A stretch of 64,000 bases of DNA from Chitinivorax tropicus (lineage in GTDB: Bacteria > Pseudomonadota > Gammaproteobacteria > Burkholderiales > SCOH01), in NCBI RefSeq assembly GCF_014202905.1, contig NZ_JACHHY010000021.1, forward strand, positions 1 to 64,000. The letters are read 5' to 3'. The translations under genes were made by a program, and so were the position numbers. Under the pieces are notes generated by a model. That model saw only the letters and a program-made list of their open reading frames with translations. It was not told the origin of the DNA and made no database searches. Below, in pieces: positions 7,612 to 16,643 of the stretch (position 1 is the first letter of the stretch; every line of letters starts with the position of its first letter).

Positions 7612-7980
7612 TCACGGAGCTTCTTCTGCGGGTTTGCCCAGGCACTTGCGCAGGGCATCATCAAATGCCGCAGCGGTCAGGCTGCAATGTAGTGCGGCGT
7701 GAAACTGCCCATGCTGGTAGATGAACAGGGCGGGCAGGTGGAACAACCCGAATTCCTGCCCAATGGCCGGGTCTTGCTGGACATCCACCTTGAACAGCTG
7801 ATCGACGCTGCCTGCCGCCAAGGTGGGAATCAGCGCTTCCGCCCGCCGGCATGCGCCGCACCCAGGTTGGCCGAACAAGACCAGACTGATGCCGGGCTGC
7901 CGGGCAAGATGTTGATGAAATTGGCCTCCATGCAAGGATTGCCAGCCAAGTATTTGGCTGGAGTGGGGTGGCTTACTCAT
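7612..7980 (-). CDS. Thioredoxin-family protein
   Basis: The product is 122 residues with a single thioredoxin fold. The redox motif is CGAC (in GQPGCGACRRAEALIP, around residues 40-45) rather than the CGPC of classical thioredoxin. The cis-proline loop is visible as HLPALFIYQHG. No signal peptide is seen, so it is probably cytoplasmic. The altered dipeptide between the cysteines suggests a different redox potential or partner. The start ATG 7980 lacks a clear ribosome site. It stands alone between purU's partner and the YdcF-like gene. A client cannot be named. Confidence 0.8.
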   Translation of the reverse strand: MSKPPHSSQILGWQSLHGGQFHQHLARQPGISLVLFGQPGCGACRRAEALIPTLAAGSVDQLFKVDVQQDPAIGQEFGLFHLPALFIYQHGQFHAALHCSLTAAAFDDALRKCLGKPAEEAP

Positions 7981-8047
7981 ATAGGACTGGTGGATGGCTT
8001 TTACCTGGCCAATGTGGCCAACAAGGCCGGTTTTCAGGTGGCACGGG

Positions 8048-8818
8048 TCACCGCTTTTGTATCATGTGACGTAAGCCATACCATCCCATGCCGATCCACT
8101 CATGTAGCGCATAATAGCTGTCCATCAGGGCGGGGGCGCTTGGCACAAAGTCTGTTGCCAGGAGTTGCTTGGGGGGCTTGGTAAAGGCGGTCGGGGCAGG
8201 GTGGGCGATCAGCCCAGTGGGCTGAAAGCTGGCCATGGCGCGGGGCATATGCCATGCAGTCGTCACCAGCAGGATTTCGCGCACCTTGGCTTGGTGCAGC
8301 AAGGCAGCGCTTTGGCTGGCATTCTCGGCGGTGTTGTAGGCTTGATCCTCCACCCAGCGAACCGGCGTGGCGAATTCATGCTGTAAGACCTTGGCCATGA
8401 CAGCCGCTTCGCTGATTTTCCCTGGGCGCCCCGGTGATCCACCGGTGACGAGGACGGGCAGGTGCGAGGCGCGATGCAGATAGGCTGCATAGCGGGCGCG
8501 TTCCAGCGAGAATCGATTGGTCGTGGTGCCGCCGTATTCTTCCCCGTACTCATTCACGCCGCCGCACAGGACGACAATGGCCTGGGCTGGCGGAAGCCGT
8601 TGGATGTCCAAGGCTGGGTAGGGTTGCAAGCAAATGATCAACCTGCTGGATACCATCGGCAGTGACAGCAGCGTGAGTGCAATCGGGCTGCCCACCAGCA
8701 GGCAGCGGGCCAGGCGGGGGGCGCGTGGCAGCATGCGCCAGCCAATCAGCATCAGGATCAGCAGACTGGCTGGCGGGAGCAGAAGGCTGCCAAGCAGCTT
8801 GAACAGCTGCTCGATCAA
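8048..8818 (-). CDS. YdcF/ElyC-family (DUF218) envelope protein
   Basis: The product is 256 residues. Two hydrophobic N-terminal segments (residues about 5-25 and 35-55) anchor it in the inner membrane. The DUF218 core follows: AIVVLCGG near residue 85, LERARYAAYL, PVLVTGG, and EDQAYNTAENA..LL then ILLVTTAWHMPRA. E. coli members include SanA, YdcF and ElyC; ElyC affects lipid-carrier use in peptidoglycan and surface-polymer synthesis, so an envelope role is likely, but the activity is unknown. It begins with TTG 8818 directly after the livF stop with GGGGGA just upstream, so it is translationally coupled to livF though unrelated to amino-acid uptake. Confidence 0.85.
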   Translation of the reverse strand: MIEQLFKLLGSLLLPPASLLILMLIGWRMLPRAPRLARCLLVGSPIALTLLSLPMVSSRLIICLQPYPALDIQRLPPAQAIVVLCGGVNEYGEEYGGTTTNRFSLERARYAAYLHRASHLPVLVTGGSPGRPGKISEAAVMAKVLQHEFATPVRWVEDQAYNTAENASQSAALLHQAKVREILLVTTAWHMPRAMASFQPTGLIAHPAPTAFTKPPKQLLATDFVPSAPALMDSYYALHEWIGMGWYGLRHMIQKR

Positions 8819-9529
8819 TCATTCCCCCAGATAGGCTTGACGCACCTTGTCATTGTTCAGCAAGGACTGTGCGTTGTCGGTGAGGGTGATGCGACCGGAC
8901 TCCATCACATAACCACGATCACTGATCTGCAATGCCAGCTTGGCGTTTTGCTCGACCAGTAGAATGGTCACCCCTTGCTTGGACACCTGCTTGATGACTT
9001 CGAAGATCTTTTGCACGATGATCGGTGCCAAACCCATGGATGGCTCGTCCAACAGCAACAGCTTCGGGCGCCCCATCAATGCACGGGCAATTGCGACCAT
9101 CTGCTGCTCACCGCCTGATAGCGTGCCTGCCAATTGCTTATGGCGTTCTTTCAGGCGTGGGAAGATGGTGAACATCTTTTCCATATCAGTCGCGATGTCT
9201 GCATTGTCATTGCGATAGTAGGCCCCCATCTGCAGGTTTTCGGTGACGGTCAGTCGCCCGAAAATACCGCGACCTTCCGGAACCAGGGCCAGCCCACGCG
9301 ACACCAGCGTGTGGTTGGACACGGTATTGATGTCCAGGCCACGATAGACCACTTTGCCGCCCGCCGGCTGCAGCATGCCAGACAGCGTCTTCAATGTAGT
9401 GGTCTTGCCAGCGCCATTGGCACCGATCAGCGAGACCAGCTCGCCCTCTTCGATGTTCAAATTGATGTTTCTGACTGCCTGGATGCCGCCATAGGCCACA
9501 GACAAGTTATTTACTTCGAGCAGGCTCAT
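8819..9529 (-). CDS. livF: Branched-chain amino-acid ABC transporter ATPase LivF
   Basis: The product is 236 residues, one of the two ATPases that power uptake of Leu/Ile/Val. Walker A is GANGAGKTT at about residues 34-42, the ABC signature is LSGGEQQMVAIARAL, and Walker B is LLLLDEPSMGL followed by the switch histidine region LLVEQN. LivF is the shorter of the pair and lacks the extra helix found in LivG, as here. Its ATG overlaps the livG stop (ATGA), and the YdcF-like gene follows without a gap. Confidence 0.95.
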   Translation of the reverse strand: MSLLEVNNLSVAYGGIQAVRNINLNIEEGELVSLIGANGAGKTTTLKTLSGMLQPAGGKVVYRGLDINTVSNHTLVSRGLALVPEGRGIFGRLTVTENLQMGAYYRNDNADIATDMEKMFTIFPRLKERHKQLAGTLSGGEQQMVAIARALMGRPKLLLLDEPSMGLAPIIVQKIFEVIKQVSKQGVTILLVEQNAKLALQISDRGYVMESGRITLTDNAQSLLNNDKVRQAYLGE

Positions 9530-10296
9530 GTTGGCGAGGCTCCCAGATAAGCTTCAATCACGCGGGGGTCTTTTTGTACGACGGCGGGGATGCCCTCGGC
9601 AATCTTCTTGCCATAGTCGAGAACAGCGATCCGGTCGCATAGCCCCATCACCAATTTGACATCGTGCTCAATCAGCAGGATGGTCACGCCATCTCCACGG
9701 ATCTTCTCCATCAGATCCCGCAGATCTTCAGTCTCCTTCGGGTTCATCCCGGCAGCGGGCTCGTCCAGCGCAATCAGCTGCGGGTCAGTCGCCAGCGCGC
9801 GAGCGATCTCCAGGCGGCGTTGGTCGCCATAGGACAGGTTGCGTGAAACGGCATTGGCGTGCCCGGCAATTCCTACGTAGTCGAGCAGCTCCATCGCGCG
9901 CTTACGGGTTTCTGCTTCTTCACGGCGTGTGCCCGGCAGTTTGAGCATGGCACCCCAGACGCCGGATCGGGTGCGGGCATGGCGCCCGACCATGACGTTT
10001 TCCAGCGCGGTCATGTTGGCAAACAGGCGGATGTTCTGGAATGTCCGCGCCAAGCCGTTTTCGACCATGGTGTAGGGCTTGTGGCCAATCAGTTGCTTGC
10101 CATTGAAAAACAGCGTGCCAGTGTCAGCGATGTACAGACCAGTCAGCACATTGAACAGTGTGGTCTTGCCGGCCCCGTTCGGGCCGATCAAGCCATAGAT
10201 CTCTTTTTTGTTGATGGTCAACGAGACATCGGAGAGCGCTTGCAGGCCGCCGAATCGCTTATTGATGCCGTCGATTTTCAGCAGGACTTCACTCAT
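9526..10296 (-). CDS. livG: Branched-chain amino-acid ABC transporter ATPase LivG
   Basis: The product is 256 residues. Walker A is GPNGAGKTT at about residue 38, the signature is LSYGDQRRLEIARAL, and Walker B is LIALDEPAAGMNPKE, the last tetrad being typical of LivG. It partners LivF beneath the LivH-LivM membrane pair. It overlaps livM upstream by 8 nt and livF downstream by 4 nt, showing one tightly coupled operon. Confidence 0.95.
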   Translation of the reverse strand: MSEVLLKIDGINKRFGGLQALSDVSLTINKKEIYGLIGPNGAGKTTLFNVLTGLYIADTGTLFFNGKQLIGHKPYTMVENGLARTFQNIRLFANMTALENVMVGRHARTRSGVWGAMLKLPGTRREEAETRKRAMELLDYVGIAGHANAVSRNLSYGDQRRLEIARALATDPQLIALDEPAAGMNPKETEDLRDLMEKIRGDGVTILLIEHDVKLVMGLCDRIAVLDYGKKIAEGIPAVVQKDPRVIEAYLGASPT

Positions 10297-11431
10297 GTTT
10301 TTTCTCCGCGTCTTGCAGGTTGGAATCTTCCTGTAGCTTGATCTTCTCGGTAGCCGGTTTCAGCTCGGCACGGCGACGCGAGCTGGGCCACAGGCCCGCC
10401 GGACGGAACAACATGATGACCACCATGGCCAGACCGAACAGCAGCATGCGCAGGTTTTCCGGGTCGATCAGTGGGCGGCCATCCTGGCTGTGCATCATAT
10501 TGGCGACATCGCGCAGCAGCTCCGGAGTGACGGACAGCATCAATGCCCCCAGGATGACGCCAGGAATGTGGCCCATGCCCCCTAATACCACCATGGCCAG
10601 CACCATGATCGATTCCATCAGCGTGAAGCTCTCGGGGCTGACAAAGCCCTGGAAGCCGGCAAACAGGCCCCCGGCAATCCCGCCGAAGCTGGCACCCATG
10701 GCAAAGGCGGTCAGCTTGACGTTGCGGGTGTTGATGCCCATGGCCGTGGCTGCGATTTCATCTTCGCGAATCGCCACCCAGGCACGGCCAATCCGTGAAT
10801 CCTGTAGGCGGATCGAGATGATGATGATCAGGATCGCCAGCGCCAGGAACAGATAGTAGTAAAGATAGGTGCTCTGCAGCGTGATGAAGCCCAGGTCGAT
10901 CGGCTTGTGCAGATTCACCCCAGCGATTTCGATTGGGCCGACATTGTTGATGCCTTGTGGGCCGTTGGTGATGTTGATCGGACGATCCAGGTTGTTCATG
11001 AACAGCCGGATGATTTCACCAAAGCCAAGTGTGACGATGGCCAGATAGTCCCCTCGCAGCTTCAAGGTCGGAGCGCCCAGCAGCACACCGAACACGCAGG
11101 CCACCAGCGCACCCAGCGGCAGTAGCAGATAGATCGGCAGGTTCAACCCAAAGTGCGGGCTGTTCAATAGTGAGTACAGATAGGCACCAACTGCATAGAA
11201 GGCGATATAGCCCAGATCCAGCAGGCCGGCATAGCCGACGACGATGTTCAGCCCCAATGCCAACATGGCATAGAGCAAGGCGAAATTCAGTGCGCGTACC
11301 CAGGAATTACCGAATGTCTGACCGATGAAGATGGGTAACAAGGCCAGAATGACGCCAATGACAATCATGGAGATCGTCGCGGCCACTGGCGATTGTTTCA
11401 ACTTTTCGATCAGGTATGGAGATTGACTCAT
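10289..11431 (-). CDS. livM: Branched-chain amino-acid ABC permease LivM
   Basis: The product is 380 residues with about ten hydrophobic segments. The EAA-like cytoplasmic loop reads GRAWVAIREDEIAATAMGINTRNVKLTAF, the place where LivG/LivF dock. ALNFALLYAMLALGLNIVVGYAGLLDLGYIAFYAVGAY is the family's N-terminal signature. A charged tail of about 35 residues (RRRAELKPATEKIKLQED) ends the protein. It forms the transmembrane channel with LivH. Overlap with livG indicates translational coupling. Confidence 0.94.
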   Translation of the reverse strand: MSQSPYLIEKLKQSPVAATISMIVIGVILALLPIFIGQTFGNSWVRALNFALLYAMLALGLNIVVGYAGLLDLGYIAFYAVGAYLYSLLNSPHFGLNLPIYLLLPLGALVACVFGVLLGAPTLKLRGDYLAIVTLGFGEIIRLFMNNLDRPINITNGPQGINNVGPIEIAGVNLHKPIDLGFITLQSTYLYYYLFLALAILIIIISIRLQDSRIGRAWVAIREDEIAATAMGINTRNVKLTAFAMGASFGGIAGGLFAGFQGFVSPESFTLMESIMVLAMVVLGGMGHIPGVILGALMLSVTPELLRDVANMMHSQDGRPLIDPENLRMLLFGLAMVVIMLFRPAGLWPSSRRRAELKPATEKIKLQEDSNLQDAEKKHE

Positions 11432-11452
11432 ACCACGTCCCCTTATTTGTTG

Positions 11453-12382
11453 TTATGCACGTTCGGCAACGCGTTCGCCCAGCAGGCCGGACGGACGGAA
11501 CACCAATACTGCGATCAGCATTAGGAAAGCAAAGATGTCTTGGTAGTTACTGCCCAGCACATCTCCGGTCAACGGGCCGATGTAACCTGCACCCAGGCTC
11601 TCGACGATGCCCAGCAAAATGCCGCCGACCACTGCGCCAGCCAAGTTGCCAATGCCACCGAGCACCGCTGCGGTAAAGGCTTTCAGACCAATCATGAACC
11701 CCATGTTGGCATGAGCCTGGTCATAGTTGGCTGCGACCATGACGCCCGCGATGGCGCCCAGCGCTGCACCCAGTACAAAGGTCATGGAGATGATGTGGTT
11801 GACATTCACGCCCATCAGCGTGGCGACTTCCGGGTTCTGCGAGGTGGCGCGCATGGCGCGGCCCAGTTTGGTCTTTTCGACGATCCCCACTAGAACGCCC
11901 ATGAAGACAATGGCCAGCACGACAATGACAATCTGCAGGTTGGTGATGGTGGCACCCATGATATCGATGGTTTCGACTTTGATGACCGAGGGGAACACCA
12001 CATAGCGCTTACCCCAGATGACCATCGCCACCTGTTGCAAAATGATGGAGATACCGATCGCCGTGATCAGCGGGGCCAGGCGGGGCGCCTTGCGCAGTGG
12101 TCGATAGGCGATCTTCTCGATGCTGAATGAGAGCAGCATGCACGCCGCCATGGCAGCGCAGGTGGCCAGTGTGATGGTCACCACCCCAGGTAGGCCCAGA
12201 TTCATCTGCAGGAGGACATTGATCACGGTGATCGACACCATGGCGCCGATCATGACGACTTCACCATGTGCGAAGTTAATCAAGCCCAGAATGCCGTATA
12301 CCATGGTGTAACCCAAGGCGATCAGGGCGTAGATACTGCCGACGACGAGGCCGTTCAGTATTTGTTGAAGAAAAATATCCAT
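11453..12382 (-). CDS. livH: Branched-chain amino-acid ABC permease LivH
   Basis: The product is 309 residues with about eight membrane segments. The family signature NGLVVGSIYALIALGYTMVYGILGLINFAHGE is at residues 10-41, and the ATPase-docking loop is GRAMRATSQNPEVATLMGVN. It is the first gene of the livHMGF run and is separated from the binding-protein gene livK upstream by about 400 bp that contain a terminator-like hairpin. This arrangement usually yields more binding protein than membrane complex. Confidence 0.94.
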   Translation of the reverse strand: MDIFLQQILNGLVVGSIYALIALGYTMVYGILGLINFAHGEVVMIGAMVSITVINVLLQMNLGLPGVVTITLATCAAMAACMLLSFSIEKIAYRPLRKAPRLAPLITAIGISIILQQVAMVIWGKRYVVFPSVIKVETIDIMGATITNLQIVIVVLAIVFMGVLVGIVEKTKLGRAMRATSQNPEVATLMGVNVNHIISMTFVLGAALGAIAGVMVAANYDQAHANMGFMIGLKAFTAAVLGGIGNLAGAVVGGILLGIVESLGAGYIGPLTGDVLGSNYQDIFAFLMLIAVLVFRPSGLLGERVAERA

Positions 12383-12595
12383 AGTGGACCCTGTGTTGAT
12401 GTTGTCGTGTAGTCAGTGTAGAACCGTTTCTGTCAAAGGCGGTAACTATCGACAGCTCGGTTTTTCTTATTGCGACCGGAATGAGGATGGGGCCGATCGT
12501 GTGCTGACATGATTCCGGGTACGAGCCAAGTCAGGATGCATGACGACTGCGGAATTGCTTCCGGGTTTTCACCGATTGTAAATATCAGTCGTAAA

Positions 12596-12625
12596 AATAG
12601 CGGCATCATTGCTGATGCCGCTATT
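12596..12625 (-). terminator. Terminator-like hairpin between livK and livH
   Basis: AATAGCGGCATCA (12596-12608) pairs perfectly with TGATGCCGCTATT (12613-12625) around TTGC. On the minus strand it is followed by a T-run (TTTTTAC counting the last arm bases). It lies about 160 nt past the livK stop and 210 nt before livH. The rest of the 400-bp gap shows no gene. Confidence 0.75.
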
Positions 12626-12783
12626 CATCGCCACTTGCGGATTTCCCGAATGGCTAAACTGCCGTTCCGACTTGTTGCAAAGTGCCGCCTATGCAGCTTG
12701 GGATGGCCCCCGGAGGCGGTTTGGGAAACCGTAGCCGGGGCCATGCTCAACCTGAATGTATACCTGTATGGGTATCCAGGAAA

Positions 12784-14052
12784 TCAGGACTTGCTTTCAG
12801 CAGGCTTCTCTTCTTTTGCGGGTGCTGCGTCAGTAGCGCCTTCCTGCTTCATCTCGCCACCCACGAAAGAAGTGGTTTCCCACTTGCTACCCTTGACGGT
12901 GTAGATGGTGATCGAGCCGAACTTGATATCTCCCTTCTCGTCGAACGAGATCGGGCCGGTTACGCCGTTGTACTGGATTTTGGCCAGCTCGGGCAGGAAC
13001 ACTTTCGGATCAGCGGACTTGGCGTTCTGCATGGCTTTGGCCATCAGCTTGGTCGCGTCATAGCAATACGGCGCGTAGATCTGAACCGGGCCGTACTTGG
13101 CTTCGAATTTCTTGAGGAATTCGGTGCCGCCAGGCAGTTTTTCCTTGGGCAGACCAGGAGAGGACGCGATCACGCCATCTGCATCATTGCCAGCCATTTT
13201 GATGAATTCAGCAGTCTGGGTGCCATCGCCAGACATGTATTTGGCCTTGATGCCCAGTCGGCGCATTTGTTTGACCATCGGGCCAGCTTGTGCGTCCATG
13301 CCACCATAGAACACCAGATCAGGGGCCTTGCCCTTGATGGAGGTCAGGATGGCCTGGAAGTCGGTGGCGTTGTTGCTGGTGAATTCGCGTTTGACGACTT
13401 CGCCGCCAGCGGCCTTGGCTGCTTTTTCAAATTCATCTGCCAAGCCTTGGCCGTATGCAGTGCGGTCATCGATGATGGCGATTTTCTTGGCGCCAGCCCC
13501 TTTGACAGCATACTCGCCCAGTGCCTTGCCCTGCTGTGCGTCGTTGGACATTACGCGGAAGGCGGTCTTGTAGCCTTGTGCTGTATAGGCCACGGCGGTA
13601 GCCGATGCGGAGATCTGCGGAATGCCAGCATCGTTGTACAGCTTGGAGGCAGGAATGGTGGTGCCGGAATTCAGGTGGCCGATCACACCGTTGACCTTGG
13701 CATCGACCAGGCGCTGTGCGACGGTCGTTGCGGTTTTGGGGTCTGCCTGATCGTCTTCTGCGATCAGTTCGAACTTGACTGGTTTGCCGTCGATCTGGAA
13801 GTTCTCGGCATTCAACTCATCAATGGCCAAGCGCACGCCGTTTTCGTTGTCTTTACCCAAGTGGGCGATCGGGCCGGTCAATGGGCCGACGTGGCCGATC
13901 TTGACGACGGTGGCTTCGGCTGGCTTGGCGGGTGCCGCCGCCTCTTGTTGAGCGGGCTGTGAAGCGGGCGCTGCAGTTTCTTCTGGCTTCTTGCCACATG
14001 CTGCGAGTGTGGCAATCGCTGCTGCAATCATACTGAGTCGAGCGATAGTCAT
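12784..14052 (-). CDS. livK: Branched-chain amino-acid ABC transporter substrate-binding lipoprotein
   Basis: The product is 422 residues. The N-terminus is a lipoprotein signal with lipobox LAAC at about residues 16-19, then a spacer of about 30 residues rich in Ala, Pro, Glu and Gln. The periplasmic-binding domain (peripla_BP_6 type) begins at VVKIGHVGPLTGPIAHLGKDNENG and includes KLVAEDD-like and GHLNSGTTIPASKLY segments that form the amino-acid pocket. A lysine- and glutamate-rich tail follows. AAAGGGG precedes ATG 14052. Free periplasmic homologues occur in E. coli; the lipid-anchored form is common in Neisseriales. The preferred ligand (Leu, Ile/Val or another) cannot be read. Confidence 0.93.
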   Translation of the reverse strand: MTIARLSMIAAAIATLAACGKKPEETAAPASQPAQQEAAAPAKPAEATVVKIGHVGPLTGPIAHLGKDNENGVRLAIDELNAENFQIDGKPVKFELIAEDDQADPKTATTVAQRLVDAKVNGVIGHLNSGTTIPASKLYNDAGIPQISASATAVAYTAQGYKTAFRVMSNDAQQGKALGEYAVKGAGAKKIAIIDDRTAYGQGLADEFEKAAKAAGGEVVKREFTSNNATDFQAILTSIKGKAPDLVFYGGMDAQAGPMVKQMRRLGIKAKYMSGDGTQTAEFIKMAGNDADGVIASSPGLPKEKLPGGTEFLKKFEAKYGPVQIYAPYCYDATKLMAKAMQNAKSADPKVFLPELAKIQYNGVTGPISFDEKGDIKFGSITIYTVKGSKWETTSFVGGEMKQEGATDAAPAKEEKPAESKS

Positions 14053-14155
14053 TTGGTAGTCCCCTTTACCGTTTTTTAAAAAAGGCGAACTGATTATGCG
14101 TAGCGCCTCCCTCCGCTGTCAACGAGGCGTACAGATTGTTGCTCGCCAGTAAAGT

Positions 14156-15187
14156 CTAGATGGTCAGATCGACTTGTTGGATCGTTCCTGCTTTCCCTTT
14201 GTCAGACAGATAGAAACCTGTACTTTTGAGCTGGCCGAGGTTTTGGTTCTGCTGGCCATTCAGTGCATATGCACTGTCCACTTTGCCTAGAAAGATCGCG
14301 CCGATTCCTGTCTCTTTCAGATTCAGCAACGCGCTTTTTCCGTCCGCACCGATCAGCCAGACCCGCAATTTGTTGAAAATGGTGTCGCCTTCATCAATCC
14401 ATTGGTTGTGGTCATTGTCGTAGTCACGCAATTCGCTGAATCCATCGCCTGTTGCGGCGCCAAACAGCTCCTTGCCGTTGTTGATCTTGCCATCACCGTT
14501 TTTGTCGAGTGCAAGATAGCCGCTGCCTGGCGCCAATGTGGCAACCTTCTCCGATCTGCCGTCGCTATCCAAGTCCAGCGGCATCTTCTGGTCTGTCAGT
14601 TTGGCGGCGGGCACATCCAGATTGATCACGAGCGGGTCCTTCCGCTGTGCGGCATTGCCCAATTGCAGACGGATGCTGCTCTCGTAATAGAACTCTCGTT
14701 CCATTTCAAATGAAAAGCCGACGTTGAGGGTTTTGCCATCTTCGGTTTTTACCGTGGCATTCATGCTGAATGACAGCGATTCCCGCTCGTAATAGGTTTC
14801 CCGGTATGCGTACTCTGCCCCCCAGTTGGGTTGCGGCTGCACATTACCCTCGCTGCCACTGCCACTGTTACCGGTGGCGGGCTGTTCCTGGTTTGGCACA
14901 CGGAACATCTGGATTTTCTTGCCGGTCATGGATTCGATGGCCAGTTTCAGCAGATAGAGCTTGGGGTCCGTCTCTCGCAGCTCATCATCGTCTATCAGTC
15001 TGCCGCGTGTTCGTTGTGCCGGGTCGGGTGGGGGGGCGGATTCGATCCGGGGCCTTTGGGGTGGGATGTTAGGACGCTGTGGTTCAGGTCTGGGCCCAGT
15101 CCAGCTACGAAGGCTTTCTTGGGTGGTATGACGTGTCTGCAACTGGGATTGGGCAACCAGTGCGACATTGGCGTTGGCAATGCGCAT
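14156..15187 (-). CDS. EF-hand-like calcium-binding protein of unknown function
   Basis: The product is 343 residues. The first half is low-complexity and Pro/Arg/Gln-rich (residues 20-70) with no signal peptide. Residues about 195-300 carry three Asp-rich loops: DLDSDGRSEKV, ALDKNGDGKINNGKELFG and DYDNDHNQWIDEGD, in the DxDxDG calcium-loop pattern. Similar tails are found in large betaproteobacterial proteins with a GKELFG segment, often secreted by type I systems, but no transporter genes are nearby. ATG 15187 is chosen because AGGAGG stands 6 nt upstream; an in-frame ATG 99 nt earlier has no such site. It is monocistronic. The function is not known. Confidence 0.8.
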   Translation of the reverse strand: MRIANANVALVAQSQLQTRHTTQESLRSWTGPRPEPQRPNIPPQRPRIESAPPPDPAQRTRGRLIDDDELRETDPKLYLLKLAIESMTGKKIQMFRVPNQEQPATGNSGSGSEGNVQPQPNWGAEYAYRETYYERESLSFSMNATVKTEDGKTLNVGFSFEMEREFYYESSIRLQLGNAAQRKDPLVINLDVPAAKLTDQKMPLDLDSDGRSEKVATLAPGSGYLALDKNGDGKINNGKELFGAATGDGFSELRDYDNDHNQWIDEGDTIFNKLRVWLIGADGKSALLNLKETGIGAIFLGKVDSAYALNGQQNQNLGQLKSTGFYLSDKGKAGTIQQVDLTI

Positions 15188-15492
15188 GGAGAACCTCCTG
15201 CTGGAGTCGATGGCAATCGATGGGGAATGTCCGTCACCGTGTAGGCAAGGGCTTGGCAGGCAGGGAGGTAGATGTTCCAGCGCCATCTTGCTTGGATATC
15301 AAGCAAAAGCGACGAACCACTCGCTTGGAAAGCCATGCGACCGATACAGAAAACCGACACTCAGGGAAAGGCGTCTTCCTTGCGGTCAAGGGTATGCCTT
15401 GATCCTGATATCGGATTGATTGGTATGAACTTTATCTGATCCGGTCTTTTGGCTGACGAACGGCGGGTCAGCCAAAAGGTGGGTCGGCATGC
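15188..15492. other. Intergenic region with a hairpin downstream of hemH
   Basis: No gene is seen. CTTTTGGCTGAC (15446-15457) pairs with GTCAGCCAAAAG (15467-15478), a perfect 12-bp stem with a 9-nt loop, 15 nt after the hemH stop. It is likely the hemH transcript end, though no T-run follows. The promoter of the EF-hand gene should lie in the remainder but is not obvious. Confidence 0.5.
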
Positions 15493-16587
15493 CTACTGAT
15501 GTGCGCCGTGGCTGAGAGCACGCTGGCGTGAGGCCTGGCGCTCGTTGTCGGTCGAGGTCTGCAGCCAGCCGCTGAGGTGGCTTTGAATGATGGTGGTCAG
15601 AGATGTGACCCAGTCGGTGTTGTCGTTCAGGCATGGTATGTAGTGGAAATCCTTGCCGCCTGCGGACAGGAAAGTCGCTTTGCCCTCCATGGCAACCTCT
15701 TCAAGGGTTTCCAGGCAATCTGCTACAAAACCGGGACAGATCACGTCAACTCGCTCCGTCCTGGCTTTGCCCAGCTGTTCCAATCGCGCCGACAAGTAGG
15801 GCTGTAACCATTCTGCACGGCCAAAGCGTGATTGAAAGCAGATTTCATATTGATCTTTGGTCAGGCCCAAGGCTTCGGCCAATAATCTGCCCGTTTTCAG
15901 GCACTCGCAGTGATAGGGGTCGCCGCGCTCCAGGGCGAACTTGGGGATGCCGTGAAAGCTCATCACCAGTTTGCTGGGTTGCCCGTGTTCTGCCCAATAC
16001 CGCCGGACGCTGTTGGCCAGTGACTCAATGTAGCCGGGTGCGTCATGGAAATGCTTGATGGTGCGGATCTCGGGTTGGTTGCGGGTGGCCAGGAGTGTTC
16101 TGAAACAGGCGTCGAGGGCTGATCCGGTGCTGCTGGCAGCATATTGCGGGTAGAGCGGTACCAGCAGTATCCGCTCACATCCTTTTTCCTTCAGTTTGGC
16201 CAGCTCGGTTGCGATGGCGGGCTGACCGTAACGCATCGCATAGCTTACTAGAATCTGTTTGTGCCCACCTTCGCCCAAGAGGCCTTGGGTCAGCTTGGCC
16301 AGGCGCTCGGTGTAGACCTTCAGCGGAGAGCCATCCTTGGTCCAGATTGCGGCATATTTCTCAGCAGAGTGCTTGGGGCGGGTGTTGAGAATGATGCCTC
16401 GCAAAATGGGCTGCCATAGCCAACCGGGTAGCTCGACAATGCGTTGATCACTCAGGAACTCCCGTAGATAGGGTTTCAATGCCTGCTTGGTCGGCGCGGC
16501 AGGTGAGCCCAGGTTGATCAGCAACACGCCGATGCGTTGAGCTTGCCCATGGGTGTAGGCGGGCTCTTTCAGGAAAGGGTCTTTCAT
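15493..16587 (-). CDS. hemH: Ferrochelatase
   Basis: The product is 364 residues. It inserts Fe2+ into protoporphyrin IX, the last step of protoheme synthesis, on the cytoplasmic face of the inner membrane. Visible motifs are GVLLINLGSP near residue 20, SYAMRYGQP, LLVPLYPQYAASSTGSALD, and SFHGIP.....GDPYHCEC with the catalytic histidine of SFHGIP. FGRAEWLQPYL follows, and near the C-terminus CPGFVADCLETLEE carries the conserved glutamates. The N-terminal extension of about 15 residues and the C-terminal 30 residues beyond the core are unremarkable. ATG 16587 has GAGG upstream; an earlier in-frame ATG would add a poorly conserved leader. It is divergent from the porin gene. Confidence 0.95.
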   Translation of the reverse strand: MKDPFLKEPAYTHGQAQRIGVLLINLGSPAAPTKQALKPYLREFLSDQRIVELPGWLWQPILRGIILNTRPKHSAEKYAAIWTKDGSPLKVYTERLAKLTQGLLGEGGHKQILVSYAMRYGQPAIATELAKLKEKGCERILLVPLYPQYAASSTGSALDACFRTLLATRNQPEIRTIKHFHDAPGYIESLANSVRRYWAEHGQPSKLVMSFHGIPKFALERGDPYHCECLKTGRLLAEALGLTKDQYEICFQSRFGRAEWLQPYLSARLEQLGKARTERVDVICPGFVADCLETLEEVAMEGKATFLSAGGKDFHYIPCLNDNTDWVTSLTTIIQSHLSGWLQTSTDNERQASRQRALSHGAHQ

Positions 16588-16627
16588 CGTGATGGAATCC
16601 TCACGGGGTAAAGGATACAAAGATAAT

Positions 16628-16643
16628 GTTGCAAGTTTGCAAC
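16628..16643. promoter_or_regulatory. Palindromic operator candidate between hemH and porin
   Basis: GTTGCAA-GT-TTGCAAC is a perfect 7-bp inverted repeat with a 2-bp centre in the 213-bp divergent interval. A second, imperfect ATGCAAT...GGCATTGC pair follows within 25 bp. The site could bind a dimeric regulator of either gene. No regulator is assigned. Confidence 0.4.

Noticed and set aside
7942-7961. CCAGCCAA/TTGGCTGG inverted repeat
   Set aside because: It lies inside the thioredoxin-like coding sequence and has no T-run; codons explain it.
12682-13962. A 426-codon plus-strand frame opposite livK
   Set aside because: livK on the minus strand has a lipobox, a ribosome site and clear homology; the opposite frame has low-complexity composition without a domain.
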